Shown: in pieces, positions 24,767 through 36,717 of the stretch
Layout of the letters: every line of letters starts with the position of its first letter
Position numbering within the stretch: the first letter of the stretch is position 1
DNA from: Cryptomeria japonica
Lineage: Eukaryota; Streptophyta; Pinopsida; Cupressales; Cupressaceae
Direction of reading: 5' to 3'
NCBI RefSeq assembly: GCF_030272615.1
Contig: NC_081408.1
Location: forward strand, 405,737,389 to 405,801,388
Length of the DNA: 64,000 nt
Position numbers and translations under genes: made by a program
Notes under the pieces: generated by a model
Databases searched by the model: none
What the model was told of the DNA's origin: nothing
Seen by the model: only the letters and a program-made list of their open reading frames with translations

Positions 24767-27039
24767 GAAGGGAAGAAATTAAAATAAGAGTTAAATATTT
24801 TATTTTAGTATTCATTTAAATATAATATTACTCATTGTTTTAAATAATTATTAAAATAAATTTATTTAAAAGGAGAAGCAAAATATTGAGCCCAACATGC
24901 ATAAATGAGGAAGGAGGGGTTTCTTTTTTCAGTCACTATATTTAACTGTGAACATCATGCAAATATTTCAAAAGGGGAGTTTTCTTTTCTGCTTTATTTA
25001 GCATCAGATTACATGCAAATTTTTCAAAAGTAATGTGCTTTTTCAGAGGGCTATTATTAGCGGAAGTGGCAGTTGAATTTTTAGCAGAGGGAGTCTTTTT
25101 CATACAGTATTAGTGGCAGTCCAATTTTCAGCATTGGAGGCTATTTTTGGCAGGGTTACGCATTAGTTTTTTAGGCTATTTTGGGCAAATTCGCCCAAGG
25201 TTTTTTTCTCATGCAAATTTTTCTATTTAGGGTTTTTTAAGGAGATGTACTTCAAGGGTTCTATATATTCATTTCTCCTCCTTTTTTCTCTCTGGTTCTT
25301 TCTTTTTTGCATACACATTTTTGCAAAAAAGCATTGTATCTCAGCACTTTAGTCTTTCAGTTTTATAGAAGGATTCCTTTGATATTACAGAGTTTCATGT
25401 GTTTGCCTTGGTAATTGTGCATGTTCACTTACATATTTGATAGAGATTTGCTGTGTTTTGATCCATAAACCTTTCAATTTTTGTCTCTTTTATGTGCATG
25501 TATCCTTGCTTTTCATATAATCACAGGTTTTAGGTTTTGTAAAAGAGGTATTTGTCAATTTGGTTGTGAAACTGGTTTTCCTTCCAAGTTTATGATTCCC
25601 TTAGCCTTCCTAAGAAATATTTAAGTGGTTGAAGAGTAAAATTATTTTGTGTGGATGAAGTTTATGTCATATTTTTGCAGGTTTTTAGGCTATTATCATT
25701 ATCATTTTGGTGTATCACCTCCTAGTTTAGTTACAATTTTTTAGTATTTTCAAATTATTTCACTCTTTTCCACATCAGTCATTTAGTTTTAGGAGGGATT
25801 CAAGGGAAGTCAACCCATAACCCGAAGATTCACCTTCAAATCGAGCAACTCACAGGCTCGAAGGTGTTTCCATGTTTCATAGGATTGCTTGGTTTCACAC
25901 TTAGCATCATGGGTGCAATCCTTCATGACAACAATACAAAAGACACATTTTTTCTTCATCCATTTTTCTTTTCGCCTATTCCATCTATATATTTTATGTT
26001 GACGATAAATTGAGTTATTCCTTAATTAAGCTATGATCATTTTTTCTCTGTAAGGAATATTTTTCCTATATAAGACGTTTGTTGATGATCTTATGCAGTA
26101 TTAAATTCATCAAAAAAATATTTTCTCTTTCGCCCATATTTTTATAACAAATGTCTTTACTTATTCTTACTATTTGGAAATTCATTCAAGTGGATGCTCC
26201 ATTTCTTCATCCAAGGCTTCTGTATGATTTTAAAGACTCCTTTAGTGACAACCTTAAACCATTTATTTACTTCCATTTGCCAAAAAAAATTAGATACACT
26301 GAGATATGAACGATAGCAATGGCGTCAGTTGGGAAGGAACTTCTTTCAACTACAAAAATAAAATCTCCCAGGGAGTTGAAGCTTATATCTTAAATTTATT
26401 TATAATTGGAAATTTTTGAATCCTCTCTTTTTGTCTCCACTTTATCTATAAGGTGCTACTAGCTCATAATCAACACTAATAAAGCACCACCAAAATTATT
26501 AATATCCACAATAGAATCTAGATAGTTTTTAATGATATAATTCTACATCTTTTCTTATGTTTTATAATGCAAAAAGTGCATTCAAACATTCCAAAGTTAT
26601 CTTCCTTCTACTTGAATTTATTGTTGAAGTAAATCAGGGTAGATGTACTATGTTACTATTGAGATTATGGTGTCTCAAACTTTGATTCCTAGCATTAATT
26701 TATTAACTATTTGGTGCATATTTCTTTTGTTATCAGTATTTTGGATGGTGCTCAAAATATTCCTGATATCCCTAAATTTTTCCACAATTCTTTCAAATGT
26801 TCTAAGTCTGCAAATCAATGGCTTCTAAGGGTTTTGGGTTTAATAATTTTAATTTAAATAAAATTCCTTTATGTCTCTTATACCGGAAGGGTCATTGTGT
26901 CGTTAAAAGGGGGCCATTTAAGTCTTAGGCCTAGGCAGGTTTTATTTCTTAGGTTGGAGTGCTTTAATTTTTCCCTAAGTCCTAAGTCATACCTTTAATA
27001 CATGCATCAGGTTCTTAAAGGTCGGGTAAGTCTTATTTG
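24767..27039. other. T-rich and AT-rich DNA with no recognisable gene
   Basis: From about 24480 the plus strand switches from A/C-rich to T-rich. Several poly-T runs and short ORFs occur, but no motif, no terminal repeat pair and no RNA gene that I recognise. Confidence 0.5.
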
Positions 27040-27550
27040 ATCCTATGGTTGTCGCGAGACCATGATGGGAAGTTGCACGTTGAATACCCATCGTGACTCA
27101 GCGACAAGCCACTAGTGGCGGGGCCGGTCATAGATCTAGTGGTGGAAGTTAAGCGATGGTGGCTAAGTGATGAAGGGATCTTAAAGATCAAGTGGCAAGG
27201 ATTTGATCTGATGGTTGTTTCTAGACTGCAATGAAGAGTTGCGAGTTTTACTCTTCGCGGATTAGCGACTAACGGGTGGGCCCGACCAGTGTGAGCGGCT
27301 AAGGTATTTTAAACTATGGTCAGGTCCAAGGAAAATCAATGGTGGTCATGAGACTGCGATGGGAAGATGCAGGTCCTTTTACCCATCGCAACTCAATGAC
27401 AAAAGGGTAGGCAGATGACTAAATGGTGGGCCCTTTTCGAAGGCTTAAGTGGTTAACAAGTGTGCTAAATCTGCGTAATCTAACGGTTGTCGCTAGACCG
27501 TGATGAAGAGTTGCTAGAGTTTTACTCTTCGCGGGTCAACGACTGAAGGG
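27040..27550. repeat. Four stem-loop repeats in A-B-A-B order with covarying stems
   Basis: Units begin near 27045, 27211, 27339 and 27482. Units 1 and 3 carry the stem GATGGG (27064-27069) with CCCATC (27087-27092), and GCGATGGG (27356-27363) with CCCATCGC (27382-27389). Units 2 and 4 carry GAAGAGT (27233-27239; 27505-27511) with ACTCTTC (27250-27256; 27524-27530). Both arms therefore changed together between the two unit types. Unit 1 also has an outer stem, TTGTCGC (27049-27055) with GCGACAA (27101-27107). The A-B dimer was apparently duplicated. The block ends about 340 bp before the ATG at 27887 and could be its 5' untranslated or LTR region. Confidence 0.82.
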
Positions 27551-27886
27551 AAAAACATACTGAAGAAACCCTTTTGGTCCATTGGAGCGGAAAATTTGAA
27601 ATTCAAATGAATTAATTGCAGAGCGTGTGGCTTCATTGATAAGAATTAATGCTAATTTGCCACTGAGGTTGCTTCATAAAACCTTGTTTTGAGATTTTAA
27701 TTGTAAAATACACTCACGAAGGTTGGCAGAGATAAAGTGTGCAGCTTCTGTGAGTTCTCAGGTGACAAGTAAGTTGTTCTGCGATTGTGATTTGCAATTT
27801 CTGCTTGTGTTGATATTGTCTGGTTCTAAAATTCTGAAGGGTTTTTTAAGTAAAAGTTGAAGAAAGATAAATCTTAGATTGTTAAA

Positions 27887-30800
27887 ATGGCACCACGATG
27901 GGAATTTAAAGGAAAAGTAGACTATCAGGAAAGGGCTATCTGCAATGATTTTTTGGAACAATTGGTTCAGTCCACAAATAGTGCTGCCAAAATAAAGGAA
28001 CTTGTGCCCAAGTCTTCTCACCTACAGATTGGTGATGGTTTGTATGAAAAAGGATGTTGGCTAAGAGATCCCCAGATAGGCATGTCTGGTCTAGGTCTGT
28101 TCAGGGTAGGGTTTAGTCAATGAAATGCACTTGCTCCTACAAACAACCTATGGGAATTAGATGTAGGGAAGTTGGTGGTCCCTGGAGTCTTTATGGATAT
28201 TGACTTGCTGACCCAAATTGCGAAGAACTATGACCCTATCACTAGGATTATAAGGAATATAAGTGGAGGCCCTCTGATTGAAATTACAACCGATGAGGTT
28301 AGAAAGGTATTCCTGCTAAATGAATCCTCAAGTTTTTTAGAGCCTACTGATTTTAAAATGCTAAAGAAGGTTTATGATGCTCAGAAGGACCATCTTAGAA
28401 GTGGACCCATGAGGGAATTCTTTGCAAAGATAGGAGGACTAACATTGGTAGGGCCTAGTACAGTTGAACCTTTCCCTATGAATTTCTTCACTTTGAGGGC
28501 TAAAGGAGTATATTGGTCTCTATGTTAGATTTTTGGAGAAGATGCAAAAAATGCTATGCCCACTCACTACATGCTCATGATGGCACAAATTCTTAATCCA
28601 TCTATAGTAGTAGCTTCTGAATTTGCACCGTATCTTGCAAATGTGATCCATCAAGGTTTGATCGGAATAAATAATGCCAAAGTGGATAGACCTTTTGGCT
28701 GATATTCTATGTTGATGCACATGTTTTTATTAAAGGGTGCAAAATATTTTGCAAAGGATATGGACCTATTAAGAGTAAAGGATGGTGAAGCCATGATCGT
28801 GCAATTATGGAGTGCAGAACTATCTTGGGATAGAGAAGATGCTAGTTATTTGAACTTTTATAGATGTTTTGCATCAAAGCTAAGAATTCTTTTGTGTCAA
28901 GAGAACCCCAGGATCCCAAAAGTTCTCCTTGAATTTATTAGACCCAAGGAGTTTACAGAGGACATTAAAATTGTGCATAATTGGGGTGATATAATTCTAT
29001 ATCCTAGTACTACCATTTTTAGGGTATATGGCTTTAGAGGAACTCCTTACTTGCTCCCTTATCAGGTCCCCTTGAAAATAGGTATTTTTGAGATCATAAG
29101 GCAAATTGGGGGTCTGCAGGAAGCAAAATTGACAAATAAGGGCAGAGGAACAATTTTTCCAACCGTTACTATGACACATCAATTTGTTATTACCAAAGGG
29201 GGTTGGCTACATTTTGAGAAATTCCTCAAGCCATACAAATTGCTAACAACAGTTGCAAGGTTTGTTGATCCTGAAGAATTCTTCAATGGTATGTTTAGAA
29301 AGAAGGTCAGGTGTGGGGCCAAAGTTCATCAATTCCACTTCCCTGAGGACTTAATAAGAAATGAGTTTAATCTAGCAAAGCAAGAGGTGAGAAAATAAAA
29401 ATGGTTAGTATTTAAGAAAACTCTTGACTTTGTCCAACATTTTGATAAAAACTATGATCCATTGAAGAGTTTCCACCCATTTGGGGAAAAGATAAATTTT
29501 TTTATAGATTATTTTGAGGATGCCATGCAAACTTTGAATGAGAAGAAAGATGCAGTGATAAAGGCAGATCCTGAAAAGGCCAAGCTCATCTTGACCAAAC
29601 CCATTTTTCCTAAGATCATTCCCCTTGGAGAGTATGTAATGTACAAGAAATCAGGCTATAATGTGGTGATGCCCAGGAGGGATGAACCTTCCACATCAAA
29701 GGGCAAAAGGCCAATGGAGGATGCTCCTTAGTCCCAAACCTCCCCAAAGAGGTAGAGATTGGAGGAAGAGGTACAACCAAGTGAAGTCTTGCATTCACCT
29801 TCCCAATCCCCATTACATATAGGTGATGAGCAGGCCGTTGCTGAGCAACTAATGCAATTAGGAAGCCTGGGGGAAATTTCTTTTACTTATGGAGAGTTGC
29901 ATGAAGGAATGCCAGAAGAGCCAGCAGGTGCTAAGATGGATTTGACTACTGAGGAATTTGCTGGAAGGGAATTGGACCCTGTTATAAAACATGCCAGTAA
30001 TGAATTTTTGGCCGATGCCAATTTTGTGAAGTCAGGAGCCTTTTTACAATTTTTTTGGAGAAAGCATACGGATCAATTCAAGGAGGGATGTGAAAAAGGA
30101 AAAAATGAACAATCAAATAAAGATCCATCTACTATTGAGGCAGAAATTAGCAAGAAATGCTAAAGGAATTTGAGGCGTTTACCCCAGAGGAGGGAAGGAA
30201 ATTGATTGAAGATGCTGGAGTGCTAATTATCCCAGAATGGGATATAGCAGATGTTGTAATTTTTGATGCAGTGAGAAAAGAAATAAAACCCTTGGAGGGA
30301 ATAACCTATAGTAATGACCATGCATCTTTGGTAATGTGGTCACTTAAAAGAGAAGAGAATAGAAGAAGGGGATAATCCTCTGGATCTGACTACTCAGGGG
30401 GCATGCTAGTAAAGAGAGTCAAAGATATAGGGGTAATTGAAGCTGCTAGCACGACTTTAGAGTCTGCTAAATTTGGAATGGCAGTGGCCGAAAAGGAGGC
30501 AAAAGAGAAAGTTGATCTTCAAGTAAAACTAGAAGTAGTCCTCAAGGCCTATAATGAAGCAAAGCTTGAAATAGCTTCTAAAGACAACACCATTGCAGAG
30601 CTCAAAGGTAAATTGGAGGGACAGCAACAAAAGGGTGAGTCTTCTCAACTAATGATTGCTTCTTCTCCTTCCAGTCCTATTATTGAATTTCCTCCTTCCC
30701 CAATGACTTCTGGCTTCCAGTCAACAGAAAGTGTTCAAGATGAGATTGAAAAATTGTAGCAGGCTCAGTCAATTTTTGCAAATAAATATGAAGAAAATGT

Positions 30801-31415
30801 CAAAGGCACCATTGTTAAATTTGCTGATACTGTTGGGGCATCAATTGTGTATATAAATATGAAAAGAATAATGACTCTTTTGGTTCTTTAAAGGAGGATA
30901 AGGCTACTTTGGAGATAGTTTTGGACAAATGGATTTCCAGAGAGGTGGACTTAGAGTCCATATATTCATTATCCCAGGAAGAAGCAGGTGCTGATGATAT
31001 AATCAAATCTACTTATGAATTAGTAAAAGATTTATCTAGGTGTGCAACAGAAAGAGTAAACATTGAAAGAAGGGCAAATCTATTCTAAGAGGAATATGCA
31101 AATGACAAGTTTGAATTGTATCCAGGAGGCTTCTTAAGTGAAAATAAAATTAAAGACAAGGAAGTGTGGATTGAGGAGTTAGGTCATAAGCTGTCTCAAA
31201 GAATAAATAATATTATAAACATGGATGATACTTCTTTGTTTATTCAAACTATTGAAGAAATTGAAAAGGTAAAATCACATTTTGGCTTTTTGGAGAAGGA
31301 GGTTAAACAACTAAGGGTGACATGGAAAGGTATAAATAAACATAAGCTTAAAATTATTAGTTTCCTTGGCCAAGTGATGAGACATTCAAATTATGGGAGA
31401 GCAAGTATGTTTTAA
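27887..31415 (+). pseudogene. Long decayed ORF, globular N-terminus and coiled-coil C-terminus
   Basis: About 1175 codons from a real ATG at 27887. One frame runs with scattered stops to about 30155, then shifts twice. The N-terminal part (to about 29400) is globular and hydrophobic-rich, with 'VPGVFMDIDLLTQIAKNYD', 'ISGGPLIEITTDEVRKVFLL' and 'YSMLMHMFLLKGAKYFAKD'. A charged linker near 29680-29760 ('PSTSKGKRPMED') leads to acidic sequence, then K/E-rich heptads from about 30400 ('AVAEKEAKEKVDLQVKLEVV', 'IASKDNTIAELKGKLEG') and a second helical block at 31116-31413. No RT, protease, integrase or zinc knuckle is present. It resembles the 60-63 kb ORF in layout and length and, more weakly, the LINE-borne ORFs. 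Function and family are unknown; a domesticated or captured retroelement accessory gene is one option. Confidence 0.6.
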
Positions 31416-33664
31416 AAGAGACAGGAGGGCCAGAAGATCCCACCGATGCTCCAGCATGTGGCAGTTCACAGGGATCCTGAAGCAGTTGGTTTTTTGCAAC
31501 AGATTTTTGGGTAACTGGAACCTCGAAGGATTGAAAACATCTGATGCCTGATCTATAATTATATAGAGGTTAGTTGGCCATTTTCCAGCTGGACAACTAA
31601 TCAATTGTGGAAGAGTACATTCCAAAATCAGTTATGCTCCTACCTCAGTCGTAGTTTTGGAATCAGTGTAACTTTTGGAGGGAATTTTGGTTAGGATAGG
31701 AATATTCTTCTAGGGAAGTCTGAGCTTGTTGCATCCAATTTTTTATAAATGGATACCAAAACTACCTAGAAAGAGATCACAAGAATTTTGTATCGAAGCT
31801 CTGGGGAAATATATGTAGGCTTTTTTTTGGTATTTTGAGTCATTCTGGGGAAATATATGTAGGCTTTTTTTTGGTATTTTGAGTCATTCTTGTGTCTATG
31901 TAAAATTTTGATGAGAGAATAGTAATATACAATCAAAATATTTTTTGAGCCCAGTGAGGTGTTGTCTTTATGTTTGTATGCTGGTTTTCATTTCTGATTA
32001 GATAATCAAGGATTGTTTAATTAAATGATTTGCTAGGAAAATGATGGGAATGTTTTAGGTCTTTTCCTCAAGGAGGAGAATTAAATATACTTAATTCATC
32101 TTTATTGATAATCAGTACATTCACATGAATTTGATGACTAGATCTAGCACAGGTTAAAAGTTTGTATATGTCAGGCATATACGGATTCAGTAGATCAAAG
32201 TGGTGATATGTATATGAATTCTATTGTCAAATTTTAACTTGATTTTGATGACTCTGAGGCCTAGATAAGGCACTGGTTTAAGTTGCTAGTATTTGTGACA
32301 TTCTTTTGATCCTTTACAATCATAACAAATCTTTCATTTATGTTTGGTTGCACTAAAATGAAAAAGTTTGCAGAAATTCGCACTGGTTTTCTGTAAATCA
32401 TCTACTAAGTTGTGAGAAAGTAGTCACAAGTAGGTATACCCACCTAAGCTTTGTCAAGATTGAAGTATAGGAGGTTTCCTTGTAAACCTTGTTAATTGTT
32501 GTCTTGTTTCCTATTCTTGTTGTTCTCTTCTTTTGTAAACAGAGGCAAAAGATTTTGAAGAGAAAACAAAGTAGTCAGAAATTGAGACCAACATGTTTAT
32601 CCCAATGTATTAAGGTTCCTAAGTTGATATTCACTTTGTGGGTCCTCTTGTTGAGGTGGCATCTGTCATGACAAGTGATGAGATATGGAAAGGTCCCTAA
32701 TTTTTGGAAGTTGATGCCCACTCTTCGGCAAGGGTCCCATGAGGGGGGCTTAAGCTCTATTTTTAAGGAAGAGGCAGTCCCATGAATAAAAAAAATTATG
32801 TTGCAGGATTATTTGGAATCTTTTCCAAAAAAATAGAAGCCCCTACTTTTTAGGGATGCAAATTTGAGTGGGTGAAAAAGGGGTGGGGCTAGAAATTTCC
32901 CCACCAACTTAGGGATGTTGTCTGCCACTTGTCAAATATCTAAATTGAATTAACAGTTGTTACTCTTGTACATTTTAGTTACCCAATATATGGAGAATAA
33001 TATTTTTGTGGATATGGATACCTAGCATGTAGATAAGACTTGTTCCTTAATAGAAAGTATTATTTTAAATTTATGCATGTTGAGGATTTTGTAGTTATGG
33101 ATTAGCAGGTTGATGTGTATGCCTTACATGTCTTCCTTCAACAGTTGCATGTCTAGGTGAATATGGAAGTGACACATGAAATTATTAGGCACCCATATTC
33201 CTATTCTATAAATATTTGCTATTTTATTATATTCTATATGATAGTTTGAATATTTCTAGAGATATCATTATGTTATTGAAATATTTCCAGATTCTTGTTA
33301 TAGTGTGACAACAATTGAAGAGGATAAGAGTATTGTAATTATCGTATTACTTGATAATATACAATCAAGTCGAGTGTTTGGAAGGTGTTTTTTTCTCAAA
33401 AGGTTTTTCCCAAGTAAAATCTATGTTTTATGGTTTGCATTGATTATCTATTTAATTAAAATTGAATATTGCATCTTTTTGCTTTTGCAATAGTTGGAGC
33501 ATTTGAAGAATTATTTGCAACTCTCTCCTATGTTAGATTGGAATAGGGAGTTGGGTGTCAAAATATGGCTAGCTTTGTTTCCTTTGGTGGTTCGAATGGT
33601 TTATTGGGCTAAATTTTTAGGAGTTTTGTAAAGAAAGATTCAATAACCTTACTGCAAGAAAACA
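31416..33664. other. Non-coding region between the long ORF and the copia gag
   Basis: Contains the 44-bp duplication at 31801-31888. The stretch from about 32950 to 33492 may include the copia 5' LTR: its 3' portion ('gaagaggataagagtattg', 'caatcaagtcgagtg', 'ttttcccaagtaaaatct') has the look of a copia LTR, but the partner LTR lies outside the window, so limits cannot be set. Confidence 0.4.
31801..31888. repeat. Perfect 44-bp tandem duplication
   Basis: The unit beginning CTGGGGAAATATATGTAGGC occupies 31801-31844 and is repeated without a mismatch at 31845-31888. Perfect identity implies a recent duplication or an assembly/slippage artefact. Confidence 0.93.
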
Positions 33665-34623
33665 ATGGCAAGCATGTTCAAAATAATTGAAATGGAAAAG
33701 TTTAATTACCATAATTTTGAGTTGTGGAAACTTAAGATGGGAAATATTCTAATGGATAGAAATTTATGGGATGTAATATTCACTAAAAAACCAAAAAATG
33801 ACCCGAGGAGACTAAGATCTAATGGATTAGAAGGTCCAAGGTTTGATAAAACTATGTTTGGTTGATTCAATGCTTCTAAATGTCCATGAAGAGAAGAGTG
33901 AAAAAGATATTTGGAAGAAACTTGGAGATGTTAATTAGGCTAAATCCATGGTAAATAAATTATTCCTCTGAAAAAAACCTTATTTTTGAAGATGGAACAT
34001 GGAGGGTTCATTGCAATCACATGAATAGATTTAATATTCTTATAACATAGTTGGGATTGGTTGGTGATAAAATTGAAGATGATAATTGTTGCATGCTTTT
34101 GTTATGTTCTTCGTTAGACTCATGGGGTCACCTAGTGATGACTATTGGAAGTACCACTACCAAGTTTAATATGGATGAGGTGGTTGTATCACTGTTATCT
34201 AAAAAGATGGAGAAAACGTTCTAAGATAGCCAAGGAAATCCTTGTTGTATGTGATATATCAAAATAGAAAGGCGAGAAAAATGACAAGAAGTCTAAATAT
34301 GTCTCTAATGAGATCTAAGTCTCTTGGAAAGTCCAAGGTGAAATGTTGGAACCATGGAAAAATTAGTCATATTCGTAAAGAGTGCAAGGAGGAGAATAAA
34401 AATACAGGTAAAAATGATTTCTTTGATTCCAACTCTAATAAACACTCTCAAGATGATGTAGATGAATTTTCACAACCTTGGCAACAAGTGCATCAACATG
34501 TGTGTGGTTGATAAATTGGGTGCTTCCTTCCACCTAAACTCTCACGGGGGTTGGTTCTCAAAGTATGAAGAATATGATGGTGGGAAGGTGTATTTGAGTT
34601 ATGACTCTCATATGAAAATTGTT
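33665..34623 (+). pseudogene. Ty1/copia gag and start of protease, cut by LINE insertion
   Basis: The ATG at 33665 opens a copia gag with 'MEKFNYHNFELWKLKMGNIL', the conserved N-terminal 'F.G.NY..W...M' pattern. The zinc knuckle near 34345 is degenerate ('CWNHGKISHIRKEC': second Cys replaced by His). Protease follows near 34515 with 'GASFHLNSH', where the usual DSG is altered, and 'GGKVYLSYDSHMKIV'. There the coding sequence is broken by the LINE inserted at 34624 and resumes at 42743. Several stops and frame changes occur in gag. The copia element is the host of every later insertion in the right-hand half of the window. Confidence 0.85.
34608..34623. repeat. Target-site duplication, left copy (LINE 2)
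   Basis: TCATATGAAAATTGTT, identical to 42727-42742. It lies inside the copia protease coding region and marks the 3' end of the minus-strand LINE. Confidence 0.9.
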
Positions 34624-34827
34624 CTGATTAATATGAAAAATAGGTTTTAAGGACCCGAAACTTTTAACATAGGAGCATAAGATAGTTCAACAAAGAGCAT
34701 CCAGACCAGCATAGAAACAACTTACAAAATACTGGCAAAAAGGCCAGTAAACAGAATGAACAACAAAAGAAAGGAACAACAAAGTGAAAAAACCATAGAA
34801 AAGACCTAAATAACAAACAACAACTAT

Positions 34828-36614
34828 AAAGACTTAAGAAGATCAACCACCTTATTGACCAGCTGGTCATAGTTTGTCGAAGCAATTTTGAGTTCTTCCA
34901 TATCCTTTGTTGGCTTCTTCTCCTTGTTTTTGCCTCTTGTCCTCGTTCTAGGTCCTTACACCTCTCCCATACCTTCAGTGTCAGGTTCTAGCTCTAGGGA
35001 ATCCTTCTTGTTCTCTAGTTCGCTGATGAGAATTTTGGTATTATCGGTCAAGGCCTTCAGAATGCTATAGCTTTGTTCAATAATGCTTTTGAGGCATTTT
35101 TCAATTTTGTTGAATTTGTTGTCAGTTTTCACCATTCTTTGGTCCATAGCATTGTCATTGGTTTTTATCTTTGCCAGGGCCTTCTCAATTTGCTCAAACC
35201 TAGGGTTGAAGGAATCTCTGATCTCTTCGGCTCTGGTAACAGTTTTACTCAAATCCTCAACATATTCTACCATTGATTTGCCTTTAGCAATACTGGTTGT
35301 CTCCAAAATTTGGACCCTATGGCTCAGCTTCTTATTGTCCTCCACAACTTTCTTATAACTATTAATTAACCAATCGAGGGTGTCCACAAACCCTTTCAAA
35401 CCCTCAGTGGGAGGATTTGAAGGGGGGTGTTTCTCACTAGGATTGTCCTGTTCATTATTGGGGGCATCGCCACTAGTGATCTGATCGACATTTCCACCAA
35501 CCCTTTGATCAAAACCTTCCCCTGTGATCTCCTCCTCCACTTTTTGGTCGACGTCGAGATCCATTCTCTGCACTTTATCCTCCAATTCCATTTCATAATC
35601 ATCCTGCCTTTTCTATTTGTTCCTTATCTGAATGAAAGTTTTAGTTTTCTTTTTCCGAGGAGACTAGGGTTCATCCTTCTCAGAGTCCTCAGAGACCTCC
35701 TCCTCCTCTGAGGAGCGAATTTGGAAGACCTTTTCTTTAGTTTTTTTCTTACCCTTAGAAGAGGAAGGCTTGGTACTCACCTATTTTCTTTTCTTACCAA
35801 GTTCACCTTCAGAGTCTTCCAGACTCTCCTCTGACTCACTTATCGAATCACTTTCAGACTCCTCACCCATAGAAAAACCAGAATCCGACCCTTCCTCCTC
35901 AAACTCAGAGATAGAAGGCAGGGGACGAGCAATTTGGTTAGCTTTTAAATGGTAGTAAATTAACACCATAAAGCCTTGGTGCATGGTTGTATCACCATTA
36001 GGTTTCTCTTTATGGGCTTTAATGGTAGCATTCATTGAACAAAGCAGGAAATATGGAATATTAACATTTTCATCATACCTGAAATGGTTAAGCAATACAA
36101 AATGATAGCCATACACTTTAGTGAATATGCCATCCAAGGTAATGTATCACATAATAGAAAACATAACCTCTCTCCATGGATTAACAAATGCCCTAGGCGG
36201 GTAGTAGGTCTTACTTAGCTTTACTAGGCACTTCTTCTCCTTTGCCGTTTCATGGTATCGCTTAATGGCCTCCTTGCTCATTTTTCTGTCTCTGTAGTAA
36301 TTGCTTCCTTCCCCGCGAAGACCCATGACCTAAGCAATGAGGTCTTCATCAATGGAGATAGTTTGATCTCCCATCTTCAGGGTGCCCTTCCTCCCATTTT
36401 TGTAGAAAAAATTAGTGATTGTGACGTCCCTCCCATGGAGTCTCTCCATAAACATCGTAAACCCACCGTTCTGCAAGATGTTCCAAATTACCTCCTTTTG
36501 TTTCCACTCCTTACAATTGCTGGGTTCATAGCAGCATCTATTTCCTCCCATTTTTTCGCTATTCAAAACAGAAGGCCGAGAGTTGCAGAAAGCTACAGGA
36601 AAGAAATTTCTCAA
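34828..36614 (-). pseudogene. LINE 2 third ORF: shared N-terminal domain, Ser/Glu-rich middle, coiled coil
   Basis: About 595 codons with a few stops. The N-terminal domain (36614 to about 35960) has 'YEPSNCKEWKQKEVIWN', 'SIDEDLIA' then, after a TAG at 36330, 'VMGL', and further on 'YHFVLLNHFRYDENV' and 'NGDTTMHQGFM'. These parallel LINE 1's ORF position by position. The middle is Ser/Glu/Asp-rich ('EESESDSISESEESLEDSE') with Lys patches. From 35591 to 34956 a helical, coiled-coil-like region follows ('IEKALAKIKTND', 'IIEQSYSILKALTDN'), then, past a TAA, a basic stretch ('RTRTRGKNKEKKPTK') and a last helix. It starts about 100 bp after the RNase H stop on the same strand and lies wholly inside the target-site duplications, so it moved with the LINE. 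No enzyme motif is visible. Confidence 0.8.
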
Positions 36615-36717
36615 AGTGACCCCATATACCTAGAAAGCATGGGAAAAGGTGGCATTTGTCTTGTCATAAATGGTACTGACACAATGATAATTAATCATAG
36701 CCCTCCTATTAATCCAT

